From: JAAETI01 sp964195945
GTDB taxonomy: Bacteria > Actinomycetota > Acidimicrobiia > Spongiisociales > UBA5794
Length of the DNA stretch: 64,000 bases
Assembly: GCA_964195945.1 (NCBI GenBank)
Contig: CAXMRC010000082.1
Span: 1 to 64,000 of the forward strand
Direction of reading: 5' to 3'
A model generated the notes under the pieces. That model ran no database searches, was not told where the DNA came from, and saw nothing but the letters and a program-made list of their open reading frames with translations. Below, in pieces: positions 52,940-61,288 of this stretch. Both the position numbers and the translations under genes were made by a program. Position 1 is the first letter of the stretch. Every line of letters starts with the position of its first letter.

Positions 52940-53688
52940 GGTGCCGAGAATCCATGTTTGACAAGAATGGCCCGGCCGTCATCGGACAAGACAAAGGCTG
53001 CGAAGGTCTCGCCATCCTTCCGGTTTTCGCCACCAGTCAGCACCGCGATCGGGTATTCAGCAGCGACGTTAAAAGCATCGGGAATCTCGATACCGATGAC
53101 AATGCCCGCTCTCGCCGCGACATCGGTGGCATACACAATGCCGGCATCAAGTTCGCCAACTTCGATTTTCGTCAACAGGGCACGCACGTCCGGCTCGTTG
53201 GTGTCGGGGATGGGCTCAACCCCGGCGCTGGAAAGGGCATGCCTGGCAAAGTCCCCGCAGGGCACACCTTGCGCGCAGAGACCGATCAGCAGGCCCGAAT
53301 CGGCGAAGTCCTCGAGACCTGTCACGTCGGCAGGGTTGCCGATGGGAACTGCAATCTCCAGTCGGTTGATTGCGAAAATCGCTGCCGTTCCGGCTACGAC
53401 TCCCTGCTCTACGACTATGGCCATATTGGCTGAGTTGGCGGATGCAAAGACATCCACCGGAGCGCCGGCCAGGATCTGCTCTCGCAACATGGAGCTTCCG
53501 CCAAGGTTGATGACCACGTCGATATCGGGATGGGCGTCTTCAAAAGCTGCCTCCAATTCAAGGAAGGCTTCGGTCAGCGATGAGGCCGAGGAGACCAGCA
53601 CCTCGCGACGGTCATCAGATGCGTCGCCTCCTCCGCAGGCGCCGAGCGATACAGCCGTCGTGACAATGAGCAACATCAGCCTGTTCAT
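52936..53688 (-). CDS. modA: Molybdate-binding lipoprotein
   Basis: The 250-aa protein has a short lipoprotein signal (TTAVSLGACGGG). A ModA fold follows: VSSASSLTEAFLELEAAFE, INLGGSSMLREQILAGAPVDVFASA, and a late DAGIVYATDVAA. Ser and Tyr/Asp contacts for a tetrahedral oxyanion are in place. It captures molybdate (or tungstate) for ModBC. The ATG overlaps the upstream regulator's TGA (TGATG). Confidence 0.93.
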   Translation of the reverse strand: MNRLMLLIVTTAVSLGACGGGDASDDRREVLVSSASSLTEAFLELEAAFEDAHPDIDVVINLGGSSMLREQILAGAPVDVFASANSANMAIVVEQGVVAGTAAIFAINRLEIAVPIGNPADVTGLEDFADSGLLIGLCAQGVPCGDFARHALSSAGVEPIPDTNEPDVRALLTKIEVGELDAGIVYATDVAARAGIVIGIEIPDAFNVAAEYPIAVLTGGENRKDGETFAAFVLSDDGRAILVKHGFSAP

Positions 53689-54674
53689 CACGCCACTCGC
53701 GATCCGGAGCCGGTCATGTCGTAGCCGCCGACCGAGTCCAGCCGCAACTGGAACCGTCTGCTCAGGATCAGATTCATCGCCGCATTGGCAGATCGTTCGT
53801 TCACCCACACGTTCGCTACCCAGAGCTCCACCTCGTGTGTATCAAGTGGCTCGAACGCAGCTCCGAGGGCGAGCGCGGCCGGTTCGATCGTCACCGCTGG
53901 CATCCCGGTCAGCAAGGCTCGCTCCGCGGCCTCCATATGGCTTCCGACTCGCGGTCCCGGGACCGAACTTCCTGCCCTGTGCTCGAAGGTCTTTTGCACA
54001 CCGGCCCCTTGTTCTCTCTGCACCACAGGGATCCGGCCCGATGAGGCCTTCTTAAACCAACCGGGGCTGGCATCAGGGGATGCGGCGAGACCGACCTGCC
54101 AACTGGTCAGGCGGAATCGGGCAACATCCATAGCGTCCGAGTATCGGACCAAGGCAGGTCCGTGAACGACAGCTGCATGCACCCGTTCGTCGGCGAGCGC
54201 TTCGATAGCGGCAACACTTGAAGCCATGACCGATAACGCCGCCATCCCGGATTCGCGTAGCATCCGTTCCAGGACTTCGAGTCCCGGTTCGCAGCCGGCA
54301 ACGACCAATCCGTCTGCGTGGGGTGAGAACTGAGCAAACGAGCCTTGGTCAACGAAGCCGTCGGCAGCGCCCCAACCACCGATGCCTGATTGCAGCGGTG
54401 CGGTCACGATGTGCTCACCGACACGGGCGGCACGCACGAGGGTTCCATCTTGTGGGGGGATCCCGGTCAGGACATCGGTCGGTGCTGGTGCGGCGGAGAA
54501 GAGTTGTTCAACCCTGACGCCGAGGGCGGCAGCCAACGCCAGGCCAGCATCGACACGGGGCAGATGCCGTCCAGCTTCGGCGGCACCGACCAGCTGTCGG
54601 CTCACACCGGCCTGTTCGGCAAGCTCAGCCTGGGTCAGCCCGGCCGCTTGACGATATTTCTTGAGATTCGACAT
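53688..54674 (-). CDS. XRE-type HTH regulator fused to a periplasmic-binding-protein-like domain
   Basis: This 328-aa regulator has an N-terminal HTH (LKKYRQAAGLTQAELAEQAGVSRQLVGAAEAG, about 4-60) and a C-terminal domain at about 75-320 resembling a cytoplasmic PBP/LysR-substrate-type domain (DGLVVAGCEPGLEVLERML, AAVVHGPALVRYSD). As first gene of the molybdate operon, with TGATG coupling to modA, it probably senses molybdate or a molybdenum compound and controls the operon, replacing ModE. An inverted repeat lies just upstream. Confidence 0.85.
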   Translation of the reverse strand: MSNLKKYRQAAGLTQAELAEQAGVSRQLVGAAEAGRHLPRVDAGLALAAALGVRVEQLFSAAPAPTDVLTGIPPQDGTLVRAARVGEHIVTAPLQSGIGGWGAADGFVDQGSFAQFSPHADGLVVAGCEPGLEVLERMLRESGMAALSVMASSVAAIEALADERVHAAVVHGPALVRYSDAMDVARFRLTSWQVGLAASPDASPGWFKKASSGRIPVVQREQGAGVQKTFEHRAGSSVPGPRVGSHMEAAERALLTGMPAVTIEPAALALGAAFEPLDTHEVELWVANVWVNERSANAAMNLILSRRFQLRLDSVGGYDMTGSGSRVA

Positions 54675-54679
54675 ATATG

Positions 54680-54711
54680 CCAGAAATCTAGCATGGACGC
54701 TAGTTCTCTGG
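54680..54711 (-). promoter_or_regulatory. Inverted-repeat operator of the molybdate operon
   Basis: CCAGAAATCTAGC (54680-54692) and GCTAGTTCTCTGG (54699-54711) form a 13-bp imperfect palindrome (10 of 13 matches) around a 6-bp centre. It begins six bases upstream of the regulator's start codon, an ideal place for autoregulation of the whole operon. Confidence 0.6.
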
Positions 54712-54785
54712 CGTCTGATCTAGTTGTAGTCGCTACACACTGACAAAAAGCGCCGAGCCACTCCGGACCCTCGATGCAATCCAGC

Positions 54786-55640
54786 TCACGTCAGCAAGGC
54801 CAACGCGTCCTGTGTCGCCCCAACGTAGGGACCGCCAAACTTGATCGAGTGGACGACCAACGGTGCCAGTTGGTGCAACGGAATCCGTTCCGCCCAACCA
54901 TCGGCTAGAGGAGCCACCTCGTCATAGGCGGCAAAGCATTCTGGACCGAACCCGCCAAACAACCTCATCATCGATAGGTCGAACTCACGATGGCCGCCGT
55001 GAGCCGCGGGGTCGATGATCCAGCTCACTCCCCCATCGCCAATGAGCCGGTTGCCTGCCCAGAGATCACCGTGAAGACGCGCCGCCGGTTCGGACGGGCC
55101 GCACAAGTCGTCGATCCGAAAGGCAACAGCCTTGAGCTGGCGAATCGCGGGCTCGGGAAGAGCTGCGGCGTCATAAGCAAGACGGGCGAGAGGTAGCAGG
55201 CGTTGAGTTGCATAGAACTCGGCCCAGGTCTCACAGGGTTCGTTGGGCAGACCTCGCGATCCTGTGCTCCGTCGATCTTCCCTGCCAAACGTTGCTGCTC
55301 CTGCCCGATGCAACGCAGCCAGCGATCGACCGAAAGTGGCTTCGCTGTCGATGCTCGGATTCCCAGGCGGGATCCACTCCTGGACCAGGACGGCGGGGCT
55401 ATCCGAAACAGCGATGACTTGTGGCACCGCAACCGCACCGGCCTCTCGAAGCCAGGTCAGCCCGGCGGCCTCTGTGACAAAGAACCCGGGAGGTGCGTCC
55501 GTCTTCGTCTTGGCAAACACAGTCGTGTTGTCGGCCAGCATCACCCGGTAGGAGTCGGCAACGTCTCCGCCACCGAGAGGGACCATCGCAACAACGTCTT
55601 CGGCGAGAGCTTCCGAGAGATAGGTGTGGAGATCGGTCAT
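54786..55640 (-). CDS. Fructosamine kinase / APH-fold kinase family protein
   Basis: The 284-aa kinase has the fructosamine-kinase-type N-terminus (MVPLGGGDVADSYRV), a Lys in VFAKTKTDAPPGFF, WLREAGAVAVPQVI and the catalytic loop ARLHGDLWAGNRLI with metal-binding IDPAAHGGHREFDLSMM. Relatives phosphorylate glycated amines so that they decompose. It is on the same strand as the molybdate operon but separated by 111 bp including the operator, so it is independent. Confidence 0.9.
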   Translation of the reverse strand: MTDLHTYLSEALAEDVVAMVPLGGGDVADSYRVMLADNTTVFAKTKTDAPPGFFVTEAAGLTWLREAGAVAVPQVIAVSDSPAVLVQEWIPPGNPSIDSEATFGRSLAALHRAGAATFGREDRRSTGSRGLPNEPCETWAEFYATQRLLPLARLAYDAAALPEPAIRQLKAVAFRIDDLCGPSEPAARLHGDLWAGNRLIGDGGVSWIIDPAAHGGHREFDLSMMRLFGGFGPECFAAYDEVAPLADGWAERIPLHQLAPLVVHSIKFGGPYVGATQDALALLT

Positions 55641-55717
55641 CGTTCGGCAATTATGCCTGATCCACAGGCCTCAGTCGGAGGGTGTGGCCGCCGGGTACAA
55701 CCACACCCTCCTCAGAG

Positions 55718-56620
55718 CTACGACGTTATGACACGGTGCATGAAGATCCCGCCGGCCAAAGCCAGAGACGCAGCCGCATAGGCCAGAGCCAGCGCCACCG
55801 CCGTTACGTAGGCCAGCGATTCTGTCCCACCCGAAGTCACCGCCGACAACACCGAGCCAGGAAGATATGTTGTGGCGTCTTCGAGGACCATGCCAAGCAA
55901 TCCCTCGACCACCATCATGTAACCAATCCCGCCGGCGATAGCGACGACGACAGAACGGGTTGCGGTTGCTACGGCGAGACCGATGACACCCCAGATCAAT
56001 ACCGCGAGAGTCAGGTTCCCCCAGGCACCGACGATGGTGGCGACGGCTCCCGACGACCAGGCAGCAGTCGAAACATCGGTTGCTCCTGCAAGCACGGGGG
56101 CGATTGCAACGCTGATCCCGGCAGCAACAACAGTGCCAATCACGGTGTATCCGGTCAATGCCAGCAATTTGCCACCAAAGAGACGCCAGCGTCGTGGCTC
56201 TGCTTGGACCAATACGCGGACCCAGCCGGTCGAATAGTCGCTGGCGGCGGCAGCTGCCCAAAGCGAAAGAGCGACGATGCCAAGCAAGTCGCCAGATGTT
56301 GAGAGACCAGCCACCAGTCCCTCTGACGATGCGAGATCAATCTGCTCGCCGAATCTCGAGCCGGGCCCGTCTCCTTCGCCGGCCAGGAACGTAATGACCG
56401 ACGCCAACAGCGAGAAGAACACCATCAAGGCGAGTCCCACACCCGCAAATGATCTCCGCTTGAGACGTTTCGCTTCCGACCGCGTAGAGCGCAGCCAGCT
56501 GCGCTCCTTTTGCGTGGCGACGGTTCCTGCCTGCGCCGACGTACTCTCTGCTAATTCGGTTGTCATTTCTTGGTTCCCCTGGTCTTCAGCCTGTTCTTCA
56601 GTTGTCACGATGCTCGTCAT
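55718..56620 (-). CDS. ABC-2 type permease
   Basis: The 300-aa membrane protein has about six transmembrane segments and a 60-residue hydrophilic N-terminus. The segment SLWAAAAASDYSTGWVRVLVQAEPRRWRLFGGKLLAL is the characteristic loop of ABC-2 permeases of the bacitracin/lantibiotic/copper-type exporters. It overlaps the ATPase gene by four bases (ATGA) and forms the channel with it. Confidence 0.88.
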   Translation of the reverse strand: MTSIVTTEEQAEDQGNQEMTTELAESTSAQAGTVATQKERSWLRSTRSEAKRLKRRSFAGVGLALMVFFSLLASVITFLAGEGDGPGSRFGEQIDLASSEGLVAGLSTSGDLLGIVALSLWAAAAASDYSTGWVRVLVQAEPRRWRLFGGKLLALTGYTVIGTVVAAGISVAIAPVLAGATDVSTAAWSSGAVATIVGAWGNLTLAVLIWGVIGLAVATATRSVVVAIAGGIGYMMVVEGLLGMVLEDATTYLPGSVLSAVTSGGTESLAYVTAVALALAYAAASLALAGGIFMHRVITS

Positions 56621-57543
56621 GCTGCAGCCTCCTTGGTGCCAGGTTCAGCCGCGGTCATTCGGAGGAACACGTCTTCGAGATTCTCAGCACTCGGTACCAA
56701 TCTGCGAAGGATGACGCCATGCTCGATAGCGAGACGATTCAGATTGGCGGATTCGGCAGGGTCCACAATGACCCTGACCAGATCGTCATATGCGGCTGCC
56801 GAATAGCCCGCGTCGCGATACAGCTTGACGAGGTCATCGATGCCGGACGGAACTTCCGGCTCGAGGTCGACATAACGCTCCTCTTGCTCAAGCAACTCTG
56901 ATAGGGGGCCGGCAAAAAGAATCTCACCAAAGCGGATCACAACTACATAGTCCGATGCCGCCTCAATCTCGCTAAGTAGGTGGCTAGACACGATCACGGT
57001 TCGTCCCTCGTCGCCAAGTTGACGGATCAGCCCGCGCACTTCGACGATTCCGGCGGGGTCCAGCCCGTTGGTTGGTTCGTCAAGCATCAGCAGGTCAGGG
57101 TCGGGAAGGAGGGCGATAGCGATGCCGAGCCGTTGCTTCATGCCAAGCGAGTACTCCGACACCTTGTTGTCTGCACGGTCAGACAGCCCGACGATGGAGA
57201 GAACTTCATCCACCCTTTCCATGGGAACGCTGCGGAGTATTGCCATCGACTCGACGTTGGCCCGAGCAGTGATATTGGGGAGGAATGCCGGGTTCTCGAT
57301 GAGAGCGCCGACTCTTGACGCGTATCGTTCCGGGTGACTGATCGGTTCGCCGAAGACCGTGCCATCGCCCTCAGTCGGCTTTATCAAGCCGAGGAGCATA
57401 CGGATGGTTGTCGACTTTCCGGCACCGTTGGGACCAACGATCCCGATGACCTGCCCCGCCGGAATGTCAAGGTCGATGTTGTTCACCGCGGTGAGGTCAC
57501 CGAACCTTCTTGTTAGTCCTCGTGTTGTGATTGCGGTGCTCAT
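56617..57543 (-). CDS. ABC transporter ATP-binding protein (exporter)
   Basis: The 308-aa ATPase has Walker A GPNGAGKST, the Q-loop region GALIENPAFLPNITARANVESMA, signature YSLGMKQRLGIAIAL (LGMKQ variant), Walker B LLMLDEPTNGLDP and SSHLLSEIEA. This variant is typical of lantibiotic-immunity and bacitracin-type exporters. ATG 57543 has GGGGAG six bases upstream. It is divergent from the TetR gene, with repeated operator-like sequences in the 134-bp gap. Confidence 0.92.
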   Translation of the reverse strand: MSTAITTRGLTRRFGDLTAVNNIDLDIPAGQVIGIVGPNGAGKSTTIRMLLGLIKPTEGDGTVFGEPISHPERYASRVGALIENPAFLPNITARANVESMAILRSVPMERVDEVLSIVGLSDRADNKVSEYSLGMKQRLGIAIALLPDPDLLMLDEPTNGLDPAGIVEVRGLIRQLGDEGRTVIVSSHLLSEIEAASDYVVVIRFGEILFAGPLSELLEQEERYVDLEPEVPSGIDDLVKLYRDAGYSAAAYDDLVRVIVDPAESANLNRLAIEHGVILRRLVPSAENLEDVFLRMTAAEPGTKEAAA

Positions 57544-57597
57544 GTCGGCTCCCCGGTCGAAAGTGTCTTGCAGAGCCAGAAGTACTCTGATACATTC

Positions 57598-57632
57598 TGT
57601 CTCAGATAGAGTATGAGACATGTCGTCTCACA
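57598..57632. promoter_or_regulatory. Overlapping inverted repeats in the TetR/ABC divergent promoter
   Basis: TGTCTC (57598-57603) pairs with GAGACA (57615-57620) across 11 bases. The second half-site begins another short repeat (GAGAC-atgtc-GTCTC). This is the probable binding site of the TetR regulator controlling both directions. Confidence 0.5.
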
Positions 57633-57677
57633 AATCCCGAAGAACGACATGAGTATTGACTAAGAATCGGAACGATC

Positions 57678-58244
57678 ATGGATCCTCGTATTCAACGAAC
57701 CAGGACAAGAGTCATGGACGCGTTGCAGACGCTTCTGTTGGAGGGCGGCCCCAACGCCATCACCTACTCGGCATTAGCGGAGCGCTCCGGCGTCGGCAGA
57801 GCGACGCTCTATCGACACTGGCCCAGCCTCGACGCTCTACTCCAGGAGCTCGTCGCCAAGAAAGCAGCAGCGGCACAGGTCGCCACGGTCGGCGATGTGG
57901 CAACAGATCTGCGCAACGCACTCAATGAAATGAGACGCAACCTTGCGTCCGCCGACAGACGAGTGGCTCTGCTGACAATGATTGAACGGGCAGGTTGGGA
58001 CGACTCAGCGCGCGCACTTCTAAACACAATGGAGCAGCTGTTGCCCGTTCGCCTTGCGCTCAACACGGCAGTCAAAGGCGGGCAGCTGCCGGGCGAGCTT
58101 GACGTAGAAGTCGCCACCTCGCTGCTCATTGGCCCGCTGCTGCACAGGGGATTGATGAGCCAACGCCGGCTAACCGCCAGGTTCACCGACACCGTAGTTG
58201 ACGCCTTCCTGGCGACCTACGCCGCCGATTCGACCACACCATGA
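57678..58244 (+). CDS. TetR family transcriptional regulator
   Basis: The 188-aa regulator has a TetR helix-turn-helix (RTRVMDALQTLLLEGGPNAITYSALAER then SGVGRATLYRHWPSLDALL), with a divergent ligand domain. It is transcribed away from the ABC exporter and probably represses it. The ATG start is 134 bp from the ABC start. Its stop overlaps the acylphosphatase start as ATGA, an operon whose logic is not obvious. Confidence 0.92.
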   Translation: MDPRIQRTRTRVMDALQTLLLEGGPNAITYSALAERSGVGRATLYRHWPSLDALLQELVAKKAAAAQVATVGDVATDLRNALNEMRRNLASADRRVALLTMIERAGWDDSARALLNTMEQLLPVRLALNTAVKGGQLPGELDVEVATSLLIGPLLHRGLMSQRRLTARFTDTVVDAFLATYAADSTTP

Positions 58245-58522
58245 GTACGGAGCGTGCGGTGATAGCCACAGTGACCGGCAGGGTTCATGGCGTAGGGTTC
58301 CGCTACTCGACCCAACACGCGGGCCAGCAGCGCGGGCTGACTGGATGGGTAAGAAACCGGCCCGACGGCACCGTCGAGACGTGGGCACAAGGACCACAAC
58401 AATCAATCAGCAGCTTCATTGCATACCTCGAGCAGGGCCCACCAGCCGCCAGGGTCACCTCGGTCACCGTTTCCGACGTTGATCCCGACCCGGCAATACA
58501 GAGCTTCAGAGTCCGGTACTAG
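58241..58522 (+). CDS. acyP: Acylphosphatase
   Basis: This 93-aa enzyme hydrolyses carboxyl-phosphate bonds. The signature VTGRVHGVGFRYST carries the catalytic Arg, and the catalytic Asn is in GWVRNRPDGTVE; both are intact. The length is typical. It overlaps the tetR stop by four bases, and its own 3' end overlaps the convergent DUF2237 gene by 17 bp. Confidence 0.95.
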   Translation: MSTERAVIATVTGRVHGVGFRYSTQHAGQQRGLTGWVRNRPDGTVETWAQGPQQSISSFIAYLEQGPPAARVTSVTVSDVDPDPAIQSFRVRY

Positions 58523-58922
58523 ACCCATCGTCCCACCCATCCAGGCTGCCTGGATCGGGGGGCACATCTACCGCATGTTCTTGGAGCGCCTCCAGCGGAA
58601 CAATGGCTAGAACACCGACGTGCGTTGCGGCCAGAACCACGGGAGCGGCGAAGCCAGCTTCATGTGCCAACAACCAATTCGGAGCCGTAACACACCACCG
58701 ATCCCCCGGCACCAATCCAGGAAACCCGTATTGCGGCATCGGCGTTGTCAGATCGTTCCCGATGCTTCGCTGATGCTCCAGGAAGTCTTGGGTCATCACC
58801 GCACAGATCGTGTGACTGCCGCGGTCGTCGGGACCCGTCCTGCACGACCCGTCCCGGAACCAGCCGGTAAGCGGATCGTTGCTGCATACTTCGAGCGGCC
58901 CATCCAACACGTTTCTTTCCAT
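58506..58922 (-). CDS. DUF2237 family protein
   Basis: The 138-aa protein is a clear DUF2237 member: NVLDGPLEVCSNDPLTGWFRDG, GPDDRGSHTICAVMTQDFLE, and YGFPGLVPGDRWCV. Conserved Cys residues and a trailing ATHVGVLAIVPLEAL segment match. The function of the family is unknown. The upstream CATAAT box is one mismatch from consensus and six bases from the ATG. Confidence 0.9.
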   Translation of the reverse strand: MERNVLDGPLEVCSNDPLTGWFRDGSCRTGPDDRGSHTICAVMTQDFLEHQRSIGNDLTTPMPQYGFPGLVPGDRWCVTAPNWLLAHEAGFAAPVVLAATHVGVLAIVPLEALQEHAVDVPPDPGSLDGWDDGSSTGL

Positions 58923-58934
58923 CGGACGATTATG
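58923..58934 (-). promoter_or_regulatory. Possible leaderless-type -10 element for the DUF2237 gene
   Basis: On the minus strand CATAAT (58929-58934) lies six bases before the ATG at 58922, with no ribosome binding site. First base deviates from the TANNNT pattern. Confidence 0.35.
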
Positions 58935-59046
58935 ACGGAATCGAGCCGACGATCAACCGCACTTCCGATCGACATACACCCCCTAGCGCTCACAACGACC
59001 GTGGCACCAGCGTCGCAACCCAGCCCCCAGTGCAACGGGTGGGTCG

Positions 59047-59052
59047 TATAAT
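59047..59052 (+). promoter_or_regulatory. Promoter -10 of the cobalamin riboswitch transcript
   Basis: A perfect TATAAT at 59047-59052, placing the transcript start near 59059, just before the aptamer. No convincing -35 hexamer was seen. Confidence 0.5.
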
Positions 59053-59059
59053 GATTTGG

Positions 59060-59240
59060 AGCAAGACCGCGCCAACAGCGAAATCCGGTGTGAATCCGGT
59101 GCTGTCCCGCAACTGTGAATCCCCTCGGGGTAAGCCAGGACGCCTGTCGGAACGGTGACGAACGAGCCTCGGATGAAGGTATACGTCGTCGGCATCGGCC
59201 GACCCCCAAACCTTCATCCTCCGCAACGGAGGATGATTTT
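59060..59240 (+). ncRNA. Cobalamin (B12) riboswitch with expression platform
   Basis: The conserved aptamer core runs through 59080-59118 (GAAATCCGGTGTGAATCCGG, then GCTGTCCCGCAACTGTGA), and the B12 box AAGCCAGGACGCC begins at 59132. Downstream, a perfect 10-bp stem (59214-59223 with 59227-59236, loop CAA) buries a GGAGG ribosome binding site and is followed by TTTT. An upstream GGATGAAGG (59171-59179) is fully complementary to 59211-59219 and could disrupt that stem. Cobalamin binding should switch the following import genes off. Confidence 0.9.
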
Positions 59241-60243
59241 CTTGTTGAAGACCAGATTGGCGATTGCGCTTGCGGCGCTGGCACTACTTGCGACGGCGTG
59301 CGGCGACTCCGCCGGCGCCGCGACAACAAGCGCCCCATCAACCACACAGGCGGCGGTCGCAGTCACGACCAGCACGGTCACACCAACCACCACCGAGGCA
59401 CCTTCGGGTTTTCCAGTCACCGTCTCAGCTTCCAACGGCGACATCGCACTTCCGGCAATGCCGACGAAGATCGTTTCGTTGTCGGCGTCGCACACCGAGA
59501 TGCTCTTCGCCATCGGTGCCGGGGGGCAGGTTTTGGCAGTCGATGCGTTCTCGAACTACCCGGCCGAGGCCCCCATGACCGATCTCACCGGGTTTGCTCC
59601 CAACATCGAAGCAATCGTTGGCTATGAAACAGATCTCGTCGTCACCGACGGTGACTGGGACGGGGCCAGTATGGGGGCGCTCAGCAACCTGGGCGTTCCC
59701 GTTTTGATTCTCCCCGCGGCAGCAGGTCTCGACGACGTCTACACGCAGATCGAGCAACTCGGTGCGGCGACCGGCCACATCGCCGAGGCAGCCGCGCTGG
59801 TCGGGCAAATGCAGGAGGAAGTCGAGGGAATCCTCAGCTCGCTCCCCGATCTTGATGAACCGCTTACGTTTTATCACGAGCTCGACGCGACGTATTACTC
59901 GGTGACAAGCGAGACGTTCATCGGCCAGTTGTACGCATCGATGGGCTTGATCAATATTGCTGATGCCGTTGGAGACGGCAGCTTTGGCTATCCCCAACTG
60001 TCGGAGGAGTACATCCTCGAACAGAACCCTGACCTCATCCTTCTCGCTGATACCGTCTGTTGTGCAATGTCTGTTGGCTCACTGGCACAGCGACCCGGAT
60101 GGGCTGCGCTCGCCGCAGTCCAGAACAGAGCAGTGGTCGAGCTCAACGATGACACCGCGTCGCGGTGGGGGCCCCGCATCGTTGACCACATGCAGGCCAT
60201 CGCAGACGCAATCGCTTCTTTCTCTGTGACGCTTGATGACTGA
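59233..60243 (+). CDS. Cobalamin-type ABC transporter substrate-binding lipoprotein (BtuF-like)
   Basis: The 336-aa protein has a lipoprotein signal (ALALLATACGDS), a Thr-rich spacer and a helical-backbone binding domain of the BtuF/FhuD class (MPTKIVSLSASHTEMLFAIGAGGQVLAVD, YPQLSEEYILEQNPDLILLAD). The B12 riboswitch upstream makes cobalamin or cobinamide the likely ligand. ATG 59233 touches the GGAGG directly, so TTG at 59242 or 59245, nine to twelve bases from it, may be the true start. Confidence 0.9.
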   Translation: MIFLLKTRLAIALAALALLATACGDSAGAATTSAPSTTQAAVAVTTSTVTPTTTEAPSGFPVTVSASNGDIALPAMPTKIVSLSASHTEMLFAIGAGGQVLAVDAFSNYPAEAPMTDLTGFAPNIEAIVGYETDLVVTDGDWDGASMGALSNLGVPVLILPAAAGLDDVYTQIEQLGAATGHIAEAAALVGQMQEEVEGILSSLPDLDEPLTFYHELDATYYSVTSETFIGQLYASMGLINIADAVGDGSFGYPQLSEEYILEQNPDLILLADTVCCAMSVGSLAQRPGWAALAAVQNRAVVELNDDTASRWGPRIVDHMQAIADAIASFSVTLDD

Positions 60244-61288
60244 TCGCACCGAGCTCGCAGCTCCCCGCGTTGGCTGGAAGTGGTGGTTCGGTGCGACGGC
60301 TGTCCTCTTGGCCTCGATACTCGCCGGGGCGATGATCGGTCCTGCAGACATCGGTTTTGTCGATGCGACCAAAGCCCTGATCGACCTGCTGCCGGGCATC
60401 GAAGTCGGCACCGACCTGTCGGAGCTTGAACTCGGGATCCTGCAGATAGTGCGATTCCCCCGAGTGATTCTCGGGGTACTAGTCGGCGCGGCGCTGGCAG
60501 TTAGTGGCGCTGCCTATCAGGGCGTCTTTCGTAATCCGCTTGCCGACCCCTATCTGCTTGGGGTGGCGGCGGGCGCGGGGCTGGGGGCCACCCTCGCCAT
60601 CGTGTCGGTCGGTGCGGGAGCCGACAGCGTTGTCCCCATCATCCCGGCCGCCGCGTTTGCCGGAGCGATCGTCGGCGTTCTCCTCAGTTACGGTCTGGGC
60701 CGCACCGTTGGGGGCACCCGCACTGTCACCTCTTTGATCCTTGCCGGGGTCGCAGTTGCAGCATTTCTCACCGCAATCCAGACTTTCGTTCAACAGCGCA
60801 ACGCCGAAACATTGCGAGAGGTGTACGACTGGATCTTGGGTCGTTTAGCAACGACAGGATGGGACGATGTTCGGCTGATTCTTCCCTATATGGTTGTGAG
60901 CGCCGTCGGCATCTTCGTGCACAGACGGGCTCTGGATGTCATGGCGGTTGGTGACGAAGAAGCCGCCTCTCTGGGACTCCAGGTAGGCCGCACCCGTCTC
61001 TTGGTTGTGTTCTCGGCGACGCTTGGGGCCGCGGCCGCGGTGGCTGTCGCAGGTCTCATCGGATTCGTCGGCATCATCGTCCCTCACGCGGTGCGACTCG
61101 TGGCCGGCACCTCCTACCGTCGGGTTCTGCCGCTATCGGCCCTACTGGGTGGAGCATTCCTCGTGCTCGCCGACATCATCGCCAGGTCCATTCTCGCCCC
61201 GGCCGAGATACCTATCGGCGTCGTGACGGCATTCCTCGGCGCACCATTCTTCGTTCTCGTCCTCCGTACCTCCAGGAGGGTCGCATGA
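60236..61288 (+). CDS. FecCD/BtuC-type ABC permease
   Basis: The 350-aa permease has about ten transmembrane segments and the FecCD motifs LGILQIVRFPRVILGVLVGAALAVSGAAYQGVFRNPLADPYLLGV and AGLIGFVGIIVPHAVRLVAG. It forms the channel for corrinoid (or siderophore-type) uptake with its flanking genes. The ATG at 60236 overlaps the end of the binding-protein gene. Confidence 0.93.
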   Translation: MTDRTELAAPRVGWKWWFGATAVLLASILAGAMIGPADIGFVDATKALIDLLPGIEVGTDLSELELGILQIVRFPRVILGVLVGAALAVSGAAYQGVFRNPLADPYLLGVAAGAGLGATLAIVSVGAGADSVVPIIPAAAFAGAIVGVLLSYGLGRTVGGTRTVTSLILAGVAVAAFLTAIQTFVQQRNAETLREVYDWILGRLATTGWDDVRLILPYMVVSAVGIFVHRRALDVMAVGDEEAASLGLQVGRTRLLVVFSATLGAAAAVAVAGLIGFVGIIVPHAVRLVAGTSYRRVLPLSALLGGAFLVLADIIARSILAPAEIPIGVVTAFLGAPFFVLVLRTSRRVA

